Shown here one piece after another: positions 41,272 to 51,077 of a stretch of DNA of 64,000 nucleotides; the stretch's first letter is position 1, and every line of letters begins with the position of its first letter. Made by a program: the position numbers and the translations under genes. The DNA comes from Gemmataceae bacterium. GTDB lineage: Bacteria > Planctomycetota > Planctomycetia > Gemmatales > Gemmataceae. The notes under the pieces were generated by a model. That model was not told the DNA's origin, did not search any database, and was given only the letters and a program-made list of their open reading frames with translations. The stretch lies in the NCBI GenBank assembly GCA_025055795.1, contig JANWVV010000017.1:1-64000 (forward strand), in the 5' to 3' direction.

Positions 41272-42324
41272 TCAGGCTGCCGAGCGTTTTTGATCCTTTA
41301 TGTTTTTTATACATGAATTTTTCTCGGAGGTTTTTTCCTCACTTTCATTGATAGATTTGTCATACGATGTCGCCATCATCAAGTTTGCTAGAATGCTAGC
41401 ATGCCAAAGAGGTATCAAGATTTCATGATGTCCGATTATTTCGATACCCTCGCTGCCTGGACGTCGAAGCACATTCATAGCCGTACGATATTTTGATTCT
41501 TTGTCAAAATTGACTGTTACAAGGTTATTCAGCTCGTAGCCACAATTCTTAGCTACTGCTACGGCCTTCAAGAATACCTCAGGCATAATCACTGCAGAGC
41601 CTATATTAAACCACACACCTCCCTCAAGTTGTGATACCACTGTACATAGTATATGAAAATCCGTAACTGCCGCAGTTCCCAACGTCGCTCCATCGATTTG
41701 TGGGTGCATGTGAACGATGTCAGTACCAATAGCAACGTGGACTGTACATGGAATCTGGCATCGATAGGCCGTCGCTAGCAGGCTGTGTTGCGTGTAGGGG
41801 CATTTCCATACGCTATTTATGTGCCAGCCCAAGGCGTGACCGAATCCACAATGATATGATGCGGCATACTGGGCGGCCTGGGCGAAAATCTCGGCCGTCT
41901 CTCGGGCCATACCGAAATCACCTTTGGCTAGTTGGGCACCCACATCCTCACTCGTTTTGCCAGCGTAAGCGAGTTCGAAATCATGGATGGCTGCTGAGCC
42001 ATTCATGGCCACCGCATGGATGATGCCCCGCTCGATCAAATCAATCAGATATGGACCGCAACCTGTCTTGATGACGTGGCCACCAAGTGCCACAGCGATA
42101 AGCTTTCCGGCTTTATATCGCTCTACCACATAATCTCGCACCTTACGCAATTCAACTGCTGCTAATTGTTTGGGAAGGTTATCTATCCAATTGGCAATCG
42201 TGCAATTTGGAGCGATCGGAACACCCAAATCGCTCACCATTACTTTGCTGGGCCGTTCATGCAACGAATAGGTACGGATTTTCGTCAGGTCAAATGGTTG
42301 CATCCTTGCCTTACCTTGCCTCAA
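41272..42324 (-). CDS. Conserved protein, possibly deoxyhypusine-synthase-like, in the LPS operon
   Basis: LIAVALGGHVIKTGCGPYLIDLIERGIIHAVAMNGSAAIHDFELAYAGKTSEDVGAQLAKGDFGMARETAEIF. Intact ORF, tight operon spacing. Family link is tentative. Confidence 0.5.
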   Translation of the reverse strand: MRQGKARMQPFDLTKIRTYSLHERPSKVMVSDLGVPIAPNCTIANWIDNLPKQLAAVELRKVRDYVVERYKAGKLIAVALGGHVIKTGCGPYLIDLIERGIIHAVAMNGSAAIHDFELAYAGKTSEDVGAQLAKGDFGMARETAEIFAQAAQYAASYHCGFGHALGWHINSVWKCPYTQHSLLATAYRCQIPCTVHVAIGTDIVHMHPQIDGATLGTAAVTDFHILCTVVSQLEGGVWFNIGSAVIMPEVFLKAVAVAKNCGYELNNLVTVNFDKESKYRTAMNVLRRPGSEGIEIIGHHEILIPLWHASILANLMMATSYDKSINESEEKTSEKNSCIKNIKDQKRSAA

Positions 42325-42330
42325 AGTCTC

Positions 42331-43533
42331 TTAGTTGCACCTAGCATTCACCATTTGCACTTGGGCTTGGCAATTTTCTTGCACCTGAGCCGGCTGAGGT
42401 TCCCTATCGCTCGTTACTGTGGGTATCGTCGCTCGGATGCCATCGAGTACCGCGTGAAAGGCGTCCTTTCCTTGAGTCACGGCAAACGCTACGGTTAGGG
42501 TCCACAACGGCCGATCCCCCAGCAAATTCAGCTGCAATTTGACCTGATCCTTCTGAGTAGTGACAATCCATGTGTCTACGGGAAACTTTGACGCCCAACG
42601 GTGCAAGGTTTCAACTTCTGCTTTGGTGTAAGGGTGATGATCCGGATAGCTACGAAAATCGCACACATGTGCACCCAAACGTTTGAGTGTTCGTTTGAAG
42701 TTATCAGGCTGACCGATACCACAAAAGGCAGCAACGGGCTGTCCATTTAGCTCCTGCGGTTGACGGACCTGAGTGCCGCAACGTAATGCTACTGGCTCGT
42801 GGACAGCATGCGCTACAACTTTACCGGTAGCCCAATCGCTCAGACGCAGTTGCCAATGACAAAGTTCGGATGGGTCTACCTGATCGGTATGCGTCAGTAT
42901 TACACAATCCGCACGCCGCAAGGAACGGAATGGTTCTCGCAAGCTCCCTCGTGGGAATAACAAATCGTCACCTGGTAGGCGTGCGGCATTAATCAAAACT
43001 ATGTCCAAGTCACGATGCAGACGACGATGCTGGAAACCGTCGTCGAGCAAGAGGAGTTGACTGTCTAGTTCCTGAACAGCACATTCCGCGGCAGCAACGC
43101 GATCGGCGTTCTGGAGGTGCGGGACATCGGGAAGATTTTCTTCCAGGACATAAGCTTCGTCGTTGCGGCCACTGTCGGTCCCATAACCGCGGCTCAGTAT
43201 GGCCACGCGAATGTCCCATTGGCGGAAATAACGGGCCACATACTCAATGCACGGAGTTTTGCCTGTTCCGCCTAGATGTAGATTGCCGATGCTGATCACA
43301 GGAACTGCCGCTGTGTGGATCTTTAACCAGTGGCGGTCGTATAGCCTATTGCGTGCCTCGATAGCCCAGCCGTAAGGCCAACTAGCCAGACGCAAAATTG
43401 CTCGTGTTAGGGGACCATACCAGCCCCCTTTGCCCTCAAGGGCGATTTCCCTCCACGCGGTTTCCCAGCGTTGTTGCCAACATACCTTCAACGTCGCCAC
43501 CCTCTTCAAGCGTCGCGAATGTAGCAAACGCAA
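42331..43533 (-). CDS. lpxK: Tetraacyldisaccharide 4'-kinase
   Basis: PVISIGNLHLGGTGKTPCIEYVARYFRQWDIRVAILSRGYG...LLLDDGFQHRRLHRDLDIVLINA...FCGIGQPDNFKRTL. Confidence 0.95.
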   Translation of the reverse strand: MRLLHSRRLKRVATLKVCWQQRWETAWREIALEGKGGWYGPLTRAILRLASWPYGWAIEARNRLYDRHWLKIHTAAVPVISIGNLHLGGTGKTPCIEYVARYFRQWDIRVAILSRGYGTDSGRNDEAYVLEENLPDVPHLQNADRVAAAECAVQELDSQLLLLDDGFQHRRLHRDLDIVLINAARLPGDDLLFPRGSLREPFRSLRRADCVILTHTDQVDPSELCHWQLRLSDWATGKVVAHAVHEPVALRCGTQVRQPQELNGQPVAAFCGIGQPDNFKRTLKRLGAHVCDFRSYPDHHPYTKAEVETLHRWASKFPVDTWIVTTQKDQVKLQLNLLGDRPLWTLTVAFAVTQGKDAFHAVLDGIRATIPTVTSDREPQPAQVQENCQAQVQMVNARCN

Positions 43534-44642
43534 GCGTTACATGTCAACAGCAAACCTGGCCATTGGCGAAACCCGGAAAAGACAACACTCAAGGCAAACC
43601 TACACTGGAGAGGCCCCGAGAGCTGCTCTTCCCTTTCGCATGGTCAGGTCGGAATCTTCCTCTTCAAGAAGGATAGCGGTAATTGCAGGCTTGATAGCTT
43701 AGTTCTAAATAATCTCCCCAAGCGACATAATGAGCTGACATTCCAGTTTTGGAAAATCCCACCTTGTCGACTTGACATATCTCAATTTTTGTAACTTAAG
43801 TACATATTGTAAATATACATTATATTTCGTTTAGAGTCAAGTTAATCTCGGTCCAGCAAGCTCCACGAACGAATGGTAGGTTCATCGGGGTTGTTACGTT
43901 TGAAGCTCCGGATGTTGATGGAGCCGTAGTTAACATGGAACACGCAGCTAAGGTAAGTGGTTGTTTTACTCAACGAGCAGCAATAACTCGTAGAATTCGG
44001 GAATAGATAAAACAAAAAGTAGTGTTGGACTTGTCCCCAGCGGTGAGCGAGACGACAGAAGTGGCAGCGAAAGGTGAATGACCATCAGGGCAGTTATTCA
44101 TGTAACAAATTCCAGTCGGGGAAGCGGAAACGGTTGGTAAGACCCGGCCAGAGGTACCAAGCGGTGCTGTTGTTTCTCGTGGTGGGGATGGTCCCAGAAT
44201 GTTGGCGAGCGTTAGCCCCGTCGTAATCCGTTCTGATCCTGTCTGTAATCGTTCGACAGAGTAGAACCTGCAACTGCTGTTTGGGTGGATTTGTCGTCGT
44301 GTGGGCGTGGCGGTTCGCTCCGAGCTGCTGATCAATAGGCGGGCGTTAGAAGAACCAGTACAGGGGGCCGACAATATTTGCTCAATTACTATCATGTGCA
44401 TGAGCTGAATCGGACGATGAAGAAAATGTTGTCGCGGCTTTCACTAAGGGCAGGTGCTTAAGCAGCGTGGTCGTCGGGGTGGTGAGTCGAGATGGTAGAA
44501 GGTCCCTAACATCAGTCTCTGCAAGGAACAAAGGGGGCCATAGGGCGTTGCATGCGGTTGATGGAGTGCCGTCGGAAGTGATTAACTTTGCAACAAGTTA
44601 CAGTAGTATATATCAGCTCTACAATAGATCGTCAGAACACAG

Positions 44643-44716
<74 letters not shown>

Positions 44717-45255
44717 ATTCAGAAGGGAACTATTTGCTAAATTAATATTACCCATGGCACATGCTATCGTCAACTACCTCACCCCGAATCAACAGCTACC
44801 GTAATTGGCTAAAAGTCCAGCTAGCGTAGGTTAAATCCCAACCCAATCACACTCTCAAGTTAGGACTGATATTAACCCGTGCAGACTACAACGCTGGGCG
44901 GAGAGAACGCATACACCTCCGAGCGAAAGGGTGTCTTACGACCTTGGCCATTTATCTGTACCGATATCAAAAATTGGGAGAGAGGATTTCGAGTCCCGAA
45001 GAGTGTCCCACGGCTTTGGGTATCGTTTCGCACGGTGGTATGATGCCGGGTGCGACACATCCATCAGGAGGTCACTGCTAGCGGCACATGCGGTGCCAGA
45101 TATATTTTCATAAATTTAATTTGGATAAAAGTTGGGTTGTGCTCATCGCGTGCTAGATGGGGGGTGCTACGGGTTAAAAATTGGCATTCGCTCTTGACGA
45201 TAGCCTTGTCAGAGGGCATAAGCCGGTTTCGGTCAGCTCCAGTGGGGAACAGGCC

Positions 45256-45918
45256 ATGGAAAGGAAAACGCTGGTTGTCTGGCTGTGTCTGGCTGGAGTG
45301 GCGGGAATCAGCGGGGGTTGCGAGCATATGAACCAAGCCCAGACGGGGGCTGCGATCGGAGGAGCGCTAGGGACGGCGGCTGGGCTGGGAATTGGTGCGG
45401 CTACTGGCAATCCTCGTACAGGAGCCCTCATCGGCGGTCTGGCCGGTGCGGGGATTGGCGGCTTGATCGGTAACGAGGCTGACAAAGAAGAGAGGCAGCA
45501 ACAAATGGCCGTCCAGCAAGCTGCAGTAGCGGCCGCTCCTGCCCCTCAGAAATTGGGTTTGACTGACATCGTCCACTTGACACAGCAAGGGCATGATGAG
45601 CAGGTGATCATTAATCAGATCCGAGCGACGGGCAGTACGTTTCAGTTGACCACCAGCGACCTGGACTGGCTGAAAGCGAATGGTGTTTCGCCGCGGGTGA
45701 TCGCCGAGATGCAATCGCGACCGCCCACGCTGGCAATAACGCCACCTCGAACCAGCAGTGGTACTAGTACAAGTACGACGATTATTTACGAATCACCTTG
45801 GTCGCCCTGGTGGGTGCCCCCTCCGGTTGTGGCTGCACCGGTGATCGTCCGACCCGTTTACGTACCACCCCCGCGGCCGCCGATCGTGTTCGTAGGCGGG
45901 TATTATCGCTGTCGCTAA
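45256..45918 (+). CDS. Glycine-zipper lipoprotein
   Basis: MERKTLVVWLCLAGVAGISGGCEHMNQAQTGAAIGGALGTAAGLGIGAATGNPRTGALIGGLAGAGIGGLIGNEADKEER; lipobox-like GISGGC. Confidence 0.85.
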   Translation: MERKTLVVWLCLAGVAGISGGCEHMNQAQTGAAIGGALGTAAGLGIGAATGNPRTGALIGGLAGAGIGGLIGNEADKEERQQQMAVQQAAVAAAPAPQKLGLTDIVHLTQQGHDEQVIINQIRATGSTFQLTTSDLDWLKANGVSPRVIAEMQSRPPTLAITPPRTSSGTSTSTTIIYESPWSPWWVPPPVVAAPVIVRPVYVPPPRPPIVFVGGYYRCR

Positions 45919-46229
45919 CCCAATCACATGCGGCCCAAACAGTTTGGTACACGACTCGAAGCATCTGTTCCCTAGTCAGCAGCTTGTTACGCAACTGTCT
46001 TGCTTAACAGTCTGTCGATTCTACACTTCCAATAACCCTCCCCCCAGCGGACCTGAGGCGTCCCTGCCAGCGGCATTCGTTCGGGAGCGTGAGCCCAACC
46101 TGGGATCGTAGGGTGAGACGGAAGGCGGTCCGTTGCTGCAGCCGGACGTCCGCCGGGAGTTGTTTTTTCGGGAGTCGTTCCCACCAGTAAGGACTAACCA
46201 GTTTTTGCAGAAGCAGGAGAAGCTGCCCC

Positions 46230-47546
46230 ATGAGTGCATTACACAAAGTACAGTGGTGTGTGGCGTGCGGATTGTCTCTAATCGGAGTAGTGTACGCAGC
46301 CGATTGGCCGGAATTTCGCGGTCCAAAGCGAGACGGTTATTGTCTGGAAACGGGCTTGCTGCCGAGCTGGCCGAAGGAGGGACCACCACTGGTGTGGAAG
46401 GTAGGGAACCGAGGGGCCGGCTGGGGCACCCCCTCCATTGCCGAGGGAAAGATCTTCGGTATCGGTCTGCGTAACGGCAAAGATGGCATCTGGGCCCTCA
46501 ATGAAGCCGACGGTCAGGAGCTGTGGTTTACCCCCTTTGCTGATCCTCCCGCAACGGGTCCGGCCTACAAGAATCAGACCAACGGACCGGCCAGTACACC
46601 TACAGTCGCCCGGGGCAAGGCGTATGTCGTCAGTGGGGATGGTACAGTGGTTTGTGTACGGACGAGCGATGGTCAGATTGTCTGGAAGAAAAATTACGTT
46701 CAGGATTACGGCGGCCGTGTGCCCGCGTGGGCGTATACGGAGTCGGTTCTGGTAGACGGCAACAAAGTTATCGGCACGCCCGGTGGTAGCCAGGCGACGA
46801 TGGTAGCTTGGGACGCCGATACCGGCAAGGAGTTGTGGCGTTGTCAGGCTGGAAACGTCAGCGGGGGCAATGGTTATTCCTCACCCGTCAAAGCAGTAGT
46901 AGCGGACGTGCCAATGTACGTGGTTCTCACCGGTAGTGCCGGTGGTCTGATCGGAGTCCATGCTGACACGGGCAAACTGCTATGGCAATACAAAGGGAAT
47001 GCCGCTGCTGGTGGGGTGGCTCAAATTCCCATGCCTGTTATATCGGGAGATAAAATTTGGGTCTCCTGTAGTTACAGCGGCGGCGCAGCTTTGTTGCAGC
47101 TAGTACCTAAAACGGACGGCGGCTTCTCTGTCAAGGAACTGAAAAGCTACCGGGCAGCCGAGTTGAACAACCACCATGGTGGCATGGTACTGGTAGATGG
47201 CTATTTGTACTTCGGACATGGACAGAATCAGGGGTATCCGGTGTGCGTCGAGTTTGCCACAGGCGAGATCAAATGGGGACCGGAAAAAAATAGCAAGGCC
47301 GTCGGCGGTGGTCAGGGGTCGGCCGCGGTCCTGTACGCTGATGGACGGCTGTACTTCCGCTATCAAAACGGCGTAATGGCCCTGCTCGAACCCTCACCCC
47401 AGGAACTGAAGGTGGTGTCCACCTTCCGGTTGCCACCACCAGACAATCCGAAGTATCCGCAGAGCTGGCCACACCCCGTCATCGCGAACGGCCACCTATA
47501 CATCCGCGATCAGAACATGCTGTACTGTTACAAGGTGAAGTCGTAA
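46230..47546 (+). CDS. PQQ-like beta-propeller repeat protein (secreted)
   Basis: DWPEFRGPKRDGYCLETGLLPSWPKEGPPLVWKVGNRGAGWGTPSIAEGKIFGIG...GKELWRCQAG. Confidence 0.88.
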   Translation: MSALHKVQWCVACGLSLIGVVYAADWPEFRGPKRDGYCLETGLLPSWPKEGPPLVWKVGNRGAGWGTPSIAEGKIFGIGLRNGKDGIWALNEADGQELWFTPFADPPATGPAYKNQTNGPASTPTVARGKAYVVSGDGTVVCVRTSDGQIVWKKNYVQDYGGRVPAWAYTESVLVDGNKVIGTPGGSQATMVAWDADTGKELWRCQAGNVSGGNGYSSPVKAVVADVPMYVVLTGSAGGLIGVHADTGKLLWQYKGNAAAGGVAQIPMPVISGDKIWVSCSYSGGAALLQLVPKTDGGFSVKELKSYRAAELNNHHGGMVLVDGYLYFGHGQNQGYPVCVEFATGEIKWGPEKNSKAVGGGQGSAAVLYADGRLYFRYQNGVMALLEPSPQELKVVSTFRLPPPDNPKYPQSWPHPVIANGHLYIRDQNMLYCYKVKS

Positions 47547-47690
47547 CAGGGATTCAACCGGGAAAAAGCAACGGAAGTGCCTGCCGGGCGAACCACGAAA
47601 ACGCGCCTACGGGCACTTTCTTGTTTTTCAAACGGATCAGGTGTGTGTTTTGTTCCGTTTCCGGTAGCTGCAAGCTTGGGGGGCGAAACC

Positions 47691-48959
47691 ATGGTGAGCG
47701 GGCGAACACTAGCAAGTGCAACCGTGGCTATGTTGCTGGCCGGCCTGACCGCCTGGGCTGCCGACTGGCCCCAATGGCGGGGCCCCGACCGGGACGGCGT
47801 ATCCCGGGAAACCGGTCTGCTCAAGCAATGGCCCAAGGAGGGACCGCCGTTGCTCTGGACCGTCACCGGTTGCGGTGATGGGTTTTCCTCGGTAGCAGTG
47901 GTCCAAGGTGTGATTTATGGCACCGGCAGCAATAAAGGACGCAATTATCTGTGGGCACGCCGGGAGCAGACAGGTGAATTGCTCTGGAGTCTCCCCTATT
48001 CGGATCATCCCGGAGAACCCAACAGCACACCAGTCATTGATCAGGGGAAGGCTTATGCTCTGACCCGTGACGGTGATCTGGCCTGTATAGACCTGCTTCA
48101 GAAAAAAGTGGCATGGCGGAAAAACTATGGTAAAGACTTCGCTGGGCGGATGATGTCGGGGTGGGGATACAGCGAAACTCCGTTGGTAGATGATGAAAAA
48201 CTGATCTGCACACCGGGAGCGGACCAGGCTGCTGTGGTGGCCCTGAATAAGGACACTGGCACGGTTATCTGGAAGTGCGCCGTGCCGCGGTGCGGCGGAG
48301 CGGGATATGCTTCACCAGTCAAGATGGTCGTAGAGGGGGTGCCGCTGTATGTGACGCATCTCGGCCCTAGCGGCGGCGTGGTGGGCGTTCACGCCCAAAG
48401 CGGACAACTGCTCTGGCAATACACACGGGTCAGTAACGGCACTGCGAACATCCCGACAGTGGTGGCGCGGGGACCATTTCTGTTTTGTTCCACCGGTTAC
48501 GATAGTGGGGCCGCTTTGCTCCGTTTGCAAGTGGAGGGCAAGGAACGGGTCCGCGTGCACGAAGTGAAACGCCATCCTGGTCGGGAATTGCAAAATCACC
48601 ACGGGGGGATGGTTCTGGTCGGAGATTATCTCTATCTGGGACATGGTCATAATAACGGCCTGCCCACCTGTGTCGACTTCCGCACCGGCGAAATCGTCTG
48701 GAAGGAAGGTCGCAATCCAGGAGGTGGCAGTGGCTCGGCTGCCGTGATCGCTGCGGAAGGGATGCTTTACTTCCGCTACCAGAATGGTGTCGTTGTGTTG
48801 ATACGTGCTAGTCCCGACGGTCTGGAAGTAGCAGGTTCATTCCGGCAAAATCCCCGCAGTGGCCGGGAATGCTGGGCCCATCCTGTTATTGCCAACGGTC
48901 GGCTCTACCTGCGTGACCAGGACTACCTGCTTTGCTACGATTTGCGTGCCCGCCGCTAG
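47691..48959 (+). CDS. PQQ-like beta-propeller repeat protein (tandem paralogue)
   Basis: DWPQWRGPDRDGVSRETGLLKQWPKEGPPLLWTVTGCGDGFSSVAVVQGVIYGTG, collinear with 46230-47546. Start 47691 is inside the track ORF. Confidence 0.88.
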   Translation: MVSGRTLASATVAMLLAGLTAWAADWPQWRGPDRDGVSRETGLLKQWPKEGPPLLWTVTGCGDGFSSVAVVQGVIYGTGSNKGRNYLWARREQTGELLWSLPYSDHPGEPNSTPVIDQGKAYALTRDGDLACIDLLQKKVAWRKNYGKDFAGRMMSGWGYSETPLVDDEKLICTPGADQAAVVALNKDTGTVIWKCAVPRCGGAGYASPVKMVVEGVPLYVTHLGPSGGVVGVHAQSGQLLWQYTRVSNGTANIPTVVARGPFLFCSTGYDSGAALLRLQVEGKERVRVHEVKRHPGRELQNHHGGMVLVGDYLYLGHGHNNGLPTCVDFRTGEIVWKEGRNPGGGSGSAAVIAAEGMLYFRYQNGVVVLIRASPDGLEVAGSFRQNPRSGRECWAHPVIANGRLYLRDQDYLLCYDLRARR

Positions 48960-48965
48960 CTGGTC

Positions 48966-48991
48966 AATCCGGTATCCAGCGGGACCGGATT
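48966..48991. terminator. Terminator-like inverted repeat between convergent genes
   Basis: AATCCGGT (48966-48973) / ACCGGATT (48984-48991), 8-bp stem, followed by a T. Confidence 0.4.
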
Positions 48992-49077
48992 TCCGGCAAG
49001 GGCAGTAATGTTCGCCGGGGCACGGGGAGGACAAGAAAACGACTTGTCTGTCTGGGGACATGAACACGTCAGCATCA

Positions 49078-49773
49078 TCAGGGTATATTCTTTGGGGCGT
49101 AGGAAACGTCATGGAGGGTACCCTGGCGTAATTCCGCCTGCCGAGGGAAGCGACGAGCGACCTCCCAGCTGTGCGTCACCACGATCAGAATGTTGTTTTC
49201 CTGGCAATGGAGTTCCCACAGCAGGTCGGCCACGGTAGCGGCGTTGTCGGCGTCCAGGTTGCCGGTGGGCTCGTCCGCAAGCACTAGCAACGGTTGCAAG
49301 ATGAGCGCCCGAGCCAAGGCCACCCGCTGACGTTCGCCGCCGGACAATTCGGCAGGTCGGTGTTCCAGGCGCTGAGCCAAGCCGACCCGTTCCAGCAGTA
49401 GACGGGCTCGCCGCTCGTTGTCAGCCGGAGCACGATCACTGACCAGAGTCGGCACCAGCACGTTTTCCAGAACGTTACACTGGGGCAGAAGATGATGGTC
49501 CTGGAACACGAAGCCGATGTGCCGGTTGCGAAAGGTGGCCAGTTCGCGATGGCTCAAGGCAAACGGATCGACTCCTTGAAGGGTCACTCGCCCCCGGGTG
49601 GGGGAATCCAGAGTGCCCAGAATGTGAAGCAAAGTACTTTTGCCTGAGCCGGAAGGCCCCATAATGGCCAAAGCATCGCCCGGCCGTAAAGTCAGGGAAA
49701 TCTCACGCAAGACCACCAACGGACCACTGCGGGTGGGATAATCCTTACCAAGACCGTCAACAACTAGTGTCAT
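49078..49773 (-). CDS. ABC transporter ATP-binding protein, LolD/MacB-like
   Basis: IMGPSGSGKSTLLHILGTLDSPTRGRVTLQG...FVFQDHHLLPQCNVLENVLVP...LSGGERQRVALARALILQPLLVLADEPTGNLD. Confidence 0.93.
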   Translation of the reverse strand: MTLVVDGLGKDYPTRSGPLVVLREISLTLRPGDALAIMGPSGSGKSTLLHILGTLDSPTRGRVTLQGVDPFALSHRELATFRNRHIGFVFQDHHLLPQCNVLENVLVPTLVSDRAPADNERRARLLLERVGLAQRLEHRPAELSGGERQRVALARALILQPLLVLADEPTGNLDADNAATVADLLWELHCQENNILIVVTHSWEVARRFPRQAELRQGTLHDVSYAPKNIP

Positions 49774-49915
49774 AGCGTGCGGTACTCCCGGTAGCTCCAG
49801 AGTGGCCGATAGACCTGCCGCTCTGGAGAGTAATTGTCATGCCGCCCGATCTTCTTGGTGGTTTGAGTCGTGCTTTGATCGCCTGTCGGAACGTACTACT
49901 TCAATAGCTACAGGT

Positions 49916-50899
49916 TCATTTGCCAACATCCGGGAAGCGGTAGGGAATCGACGATTGAGGCAGATGCACGGCTGTCAGGGCCAGGACGCCCAGGCCATAG
50001 AAGGTGTATTCGACGTCGGGCTGATTGTCCCAGCAGCCGGCCAAGAAGCCTCCAGCTGGTAAGGCACACGACCAGGCGTAGTGGCCCAGTCGGTCCCAGG
50101 CGAGACGCTCGGCCCAGCCCAATCGTGTCAAGGTCCAGGCTGCTGTGAAGGTGGACAGCAGGTCGGCCAGAGGGATACGGTCGTGGGCCCGCCATCCGCC
50201 TTCTTCGGGGGCGTACATTCGTAAAAGGAACTGACCGGCGGAATTCATGGTGGCGCTATCCAAGGCGTCATAAAGCTGCAGTATGGCCAGGGCTGCCGCA
50301 GTGGGGTTGGTACTGCTGCGTTTCTGGGCGGCGACGTCGACAAAGCCACCATCCGTACCCCGTCGTGCGTGCACGAACTTTATGAGTCGTTCGGCCTCCG
50401 GCAAGTGAATGTCCAGCAGTTGGGCCGTCAGGCTGACCAGGAAGGAAACGTAGGTGCTCCCGTGGGTGGCTCCGGGCAAGCGGCCATAACCACCATCGGG
50501 GGTACGGAACCGCTCCAGCAGGGTGGCCAGGCGGCTTTGCCAATCAGGGGGGGCATCAGCCCACAGATCACACCCGCACCACTGTAGTAGTGCTGCACTG
50601 CTCAGCCAGGCAAAAAAGTCGATCAGTTGGGCGGTCCCGGCCAGTCGGGAACGCAAATATGCAGCGGCATGCTGGGCCACATTGGTGTCCCATGCCTGGA
50701 GCACAGCCAAAGCTCGCAGTCCAAAACTGGTGTAGTACAGGTCGGAGTTTTCGGATCGGCCGCGGAAGCCCCCGTCGGGCTGCTGTTGAGCCAGCAGGAA
50801 GCGGCGATGTGGTTCCAATAGCTCCCTCGGCCAACGCTCCAGGCCTTCTACTAAGGCCACGGTTAACGCCGTCAGGTAGGGAAGGGATTCCTGGACCAC
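49916..50899 (-). CDS. Prenyltransferase / squalene-oxidase-repeat fold protein
   Basis: QQPDGGFRGRSENSDLYYTSFGLRALAVL...RTPDGGYGRLPGATHGSTYVSFLVSL...RGTDGGFVDVAAQ...DVEYTFYGLGVLAL alpha-alpha repeats. Confidence 0.8.
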   Translation of the reverse strand: MVQESLPYLTALTVALVEGLERWPRELLEPHRRFLLAQQQPDGGFRGRSENSDLYYTSFGLRALAVLQAWDTNVAQHAAAYLRSRLAGTAQLIDFFAWLSSAALLQWCGCDLWADAPPDWQSRLATLLERFRTPDGGYGRLPGATHGSTYVSFLVSLTAQLLDIHLPEAERLIKFVHARRGTDGGFVDVAAQKRSSTNPTAAALAILQLYDALDSATMNSAGQFLLRMYAPEEGGWRAHDRIPLADLLSTFTAAWTLTRLGWAERLAWDRLGHYAWSCALPAGGFLAGCWDNQPDVEYTFYGLGVLALTAVHLPQSSIPYRFPDVGK

Positions 50900-51077
50900 G
50901 AGTTGCTCCGGAACAAAAATTTCTGCCGGTTACCTGTCTCTGTTGTCGGTTCCTGGCATCCGCTGAACATGAGCAGTGGTTCGAGCGATGGTGCTGCTGC
51001 TGAGGGATGGTTGGATCGCCTGATGCAAGAACCTTGACGAATGAATAGAAGCCACGGCGGGGGACACCATTGGCCCA

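Noticed and set aside
36240-41300. AT-rich region as a prophage or transposon
   Set aside because: No integrase, transposase, terminal repeats or phage genes seen; contents are coherent LPS biosynthesis genes.
43970-44401. 143-aa minus-strand ORF in the lpxK-tRNA gap
   Set aside because: Ser/Thr-rich translation without family features. The more protein-like peptide nearby is in a different frame, so this ORF is probably spurious.
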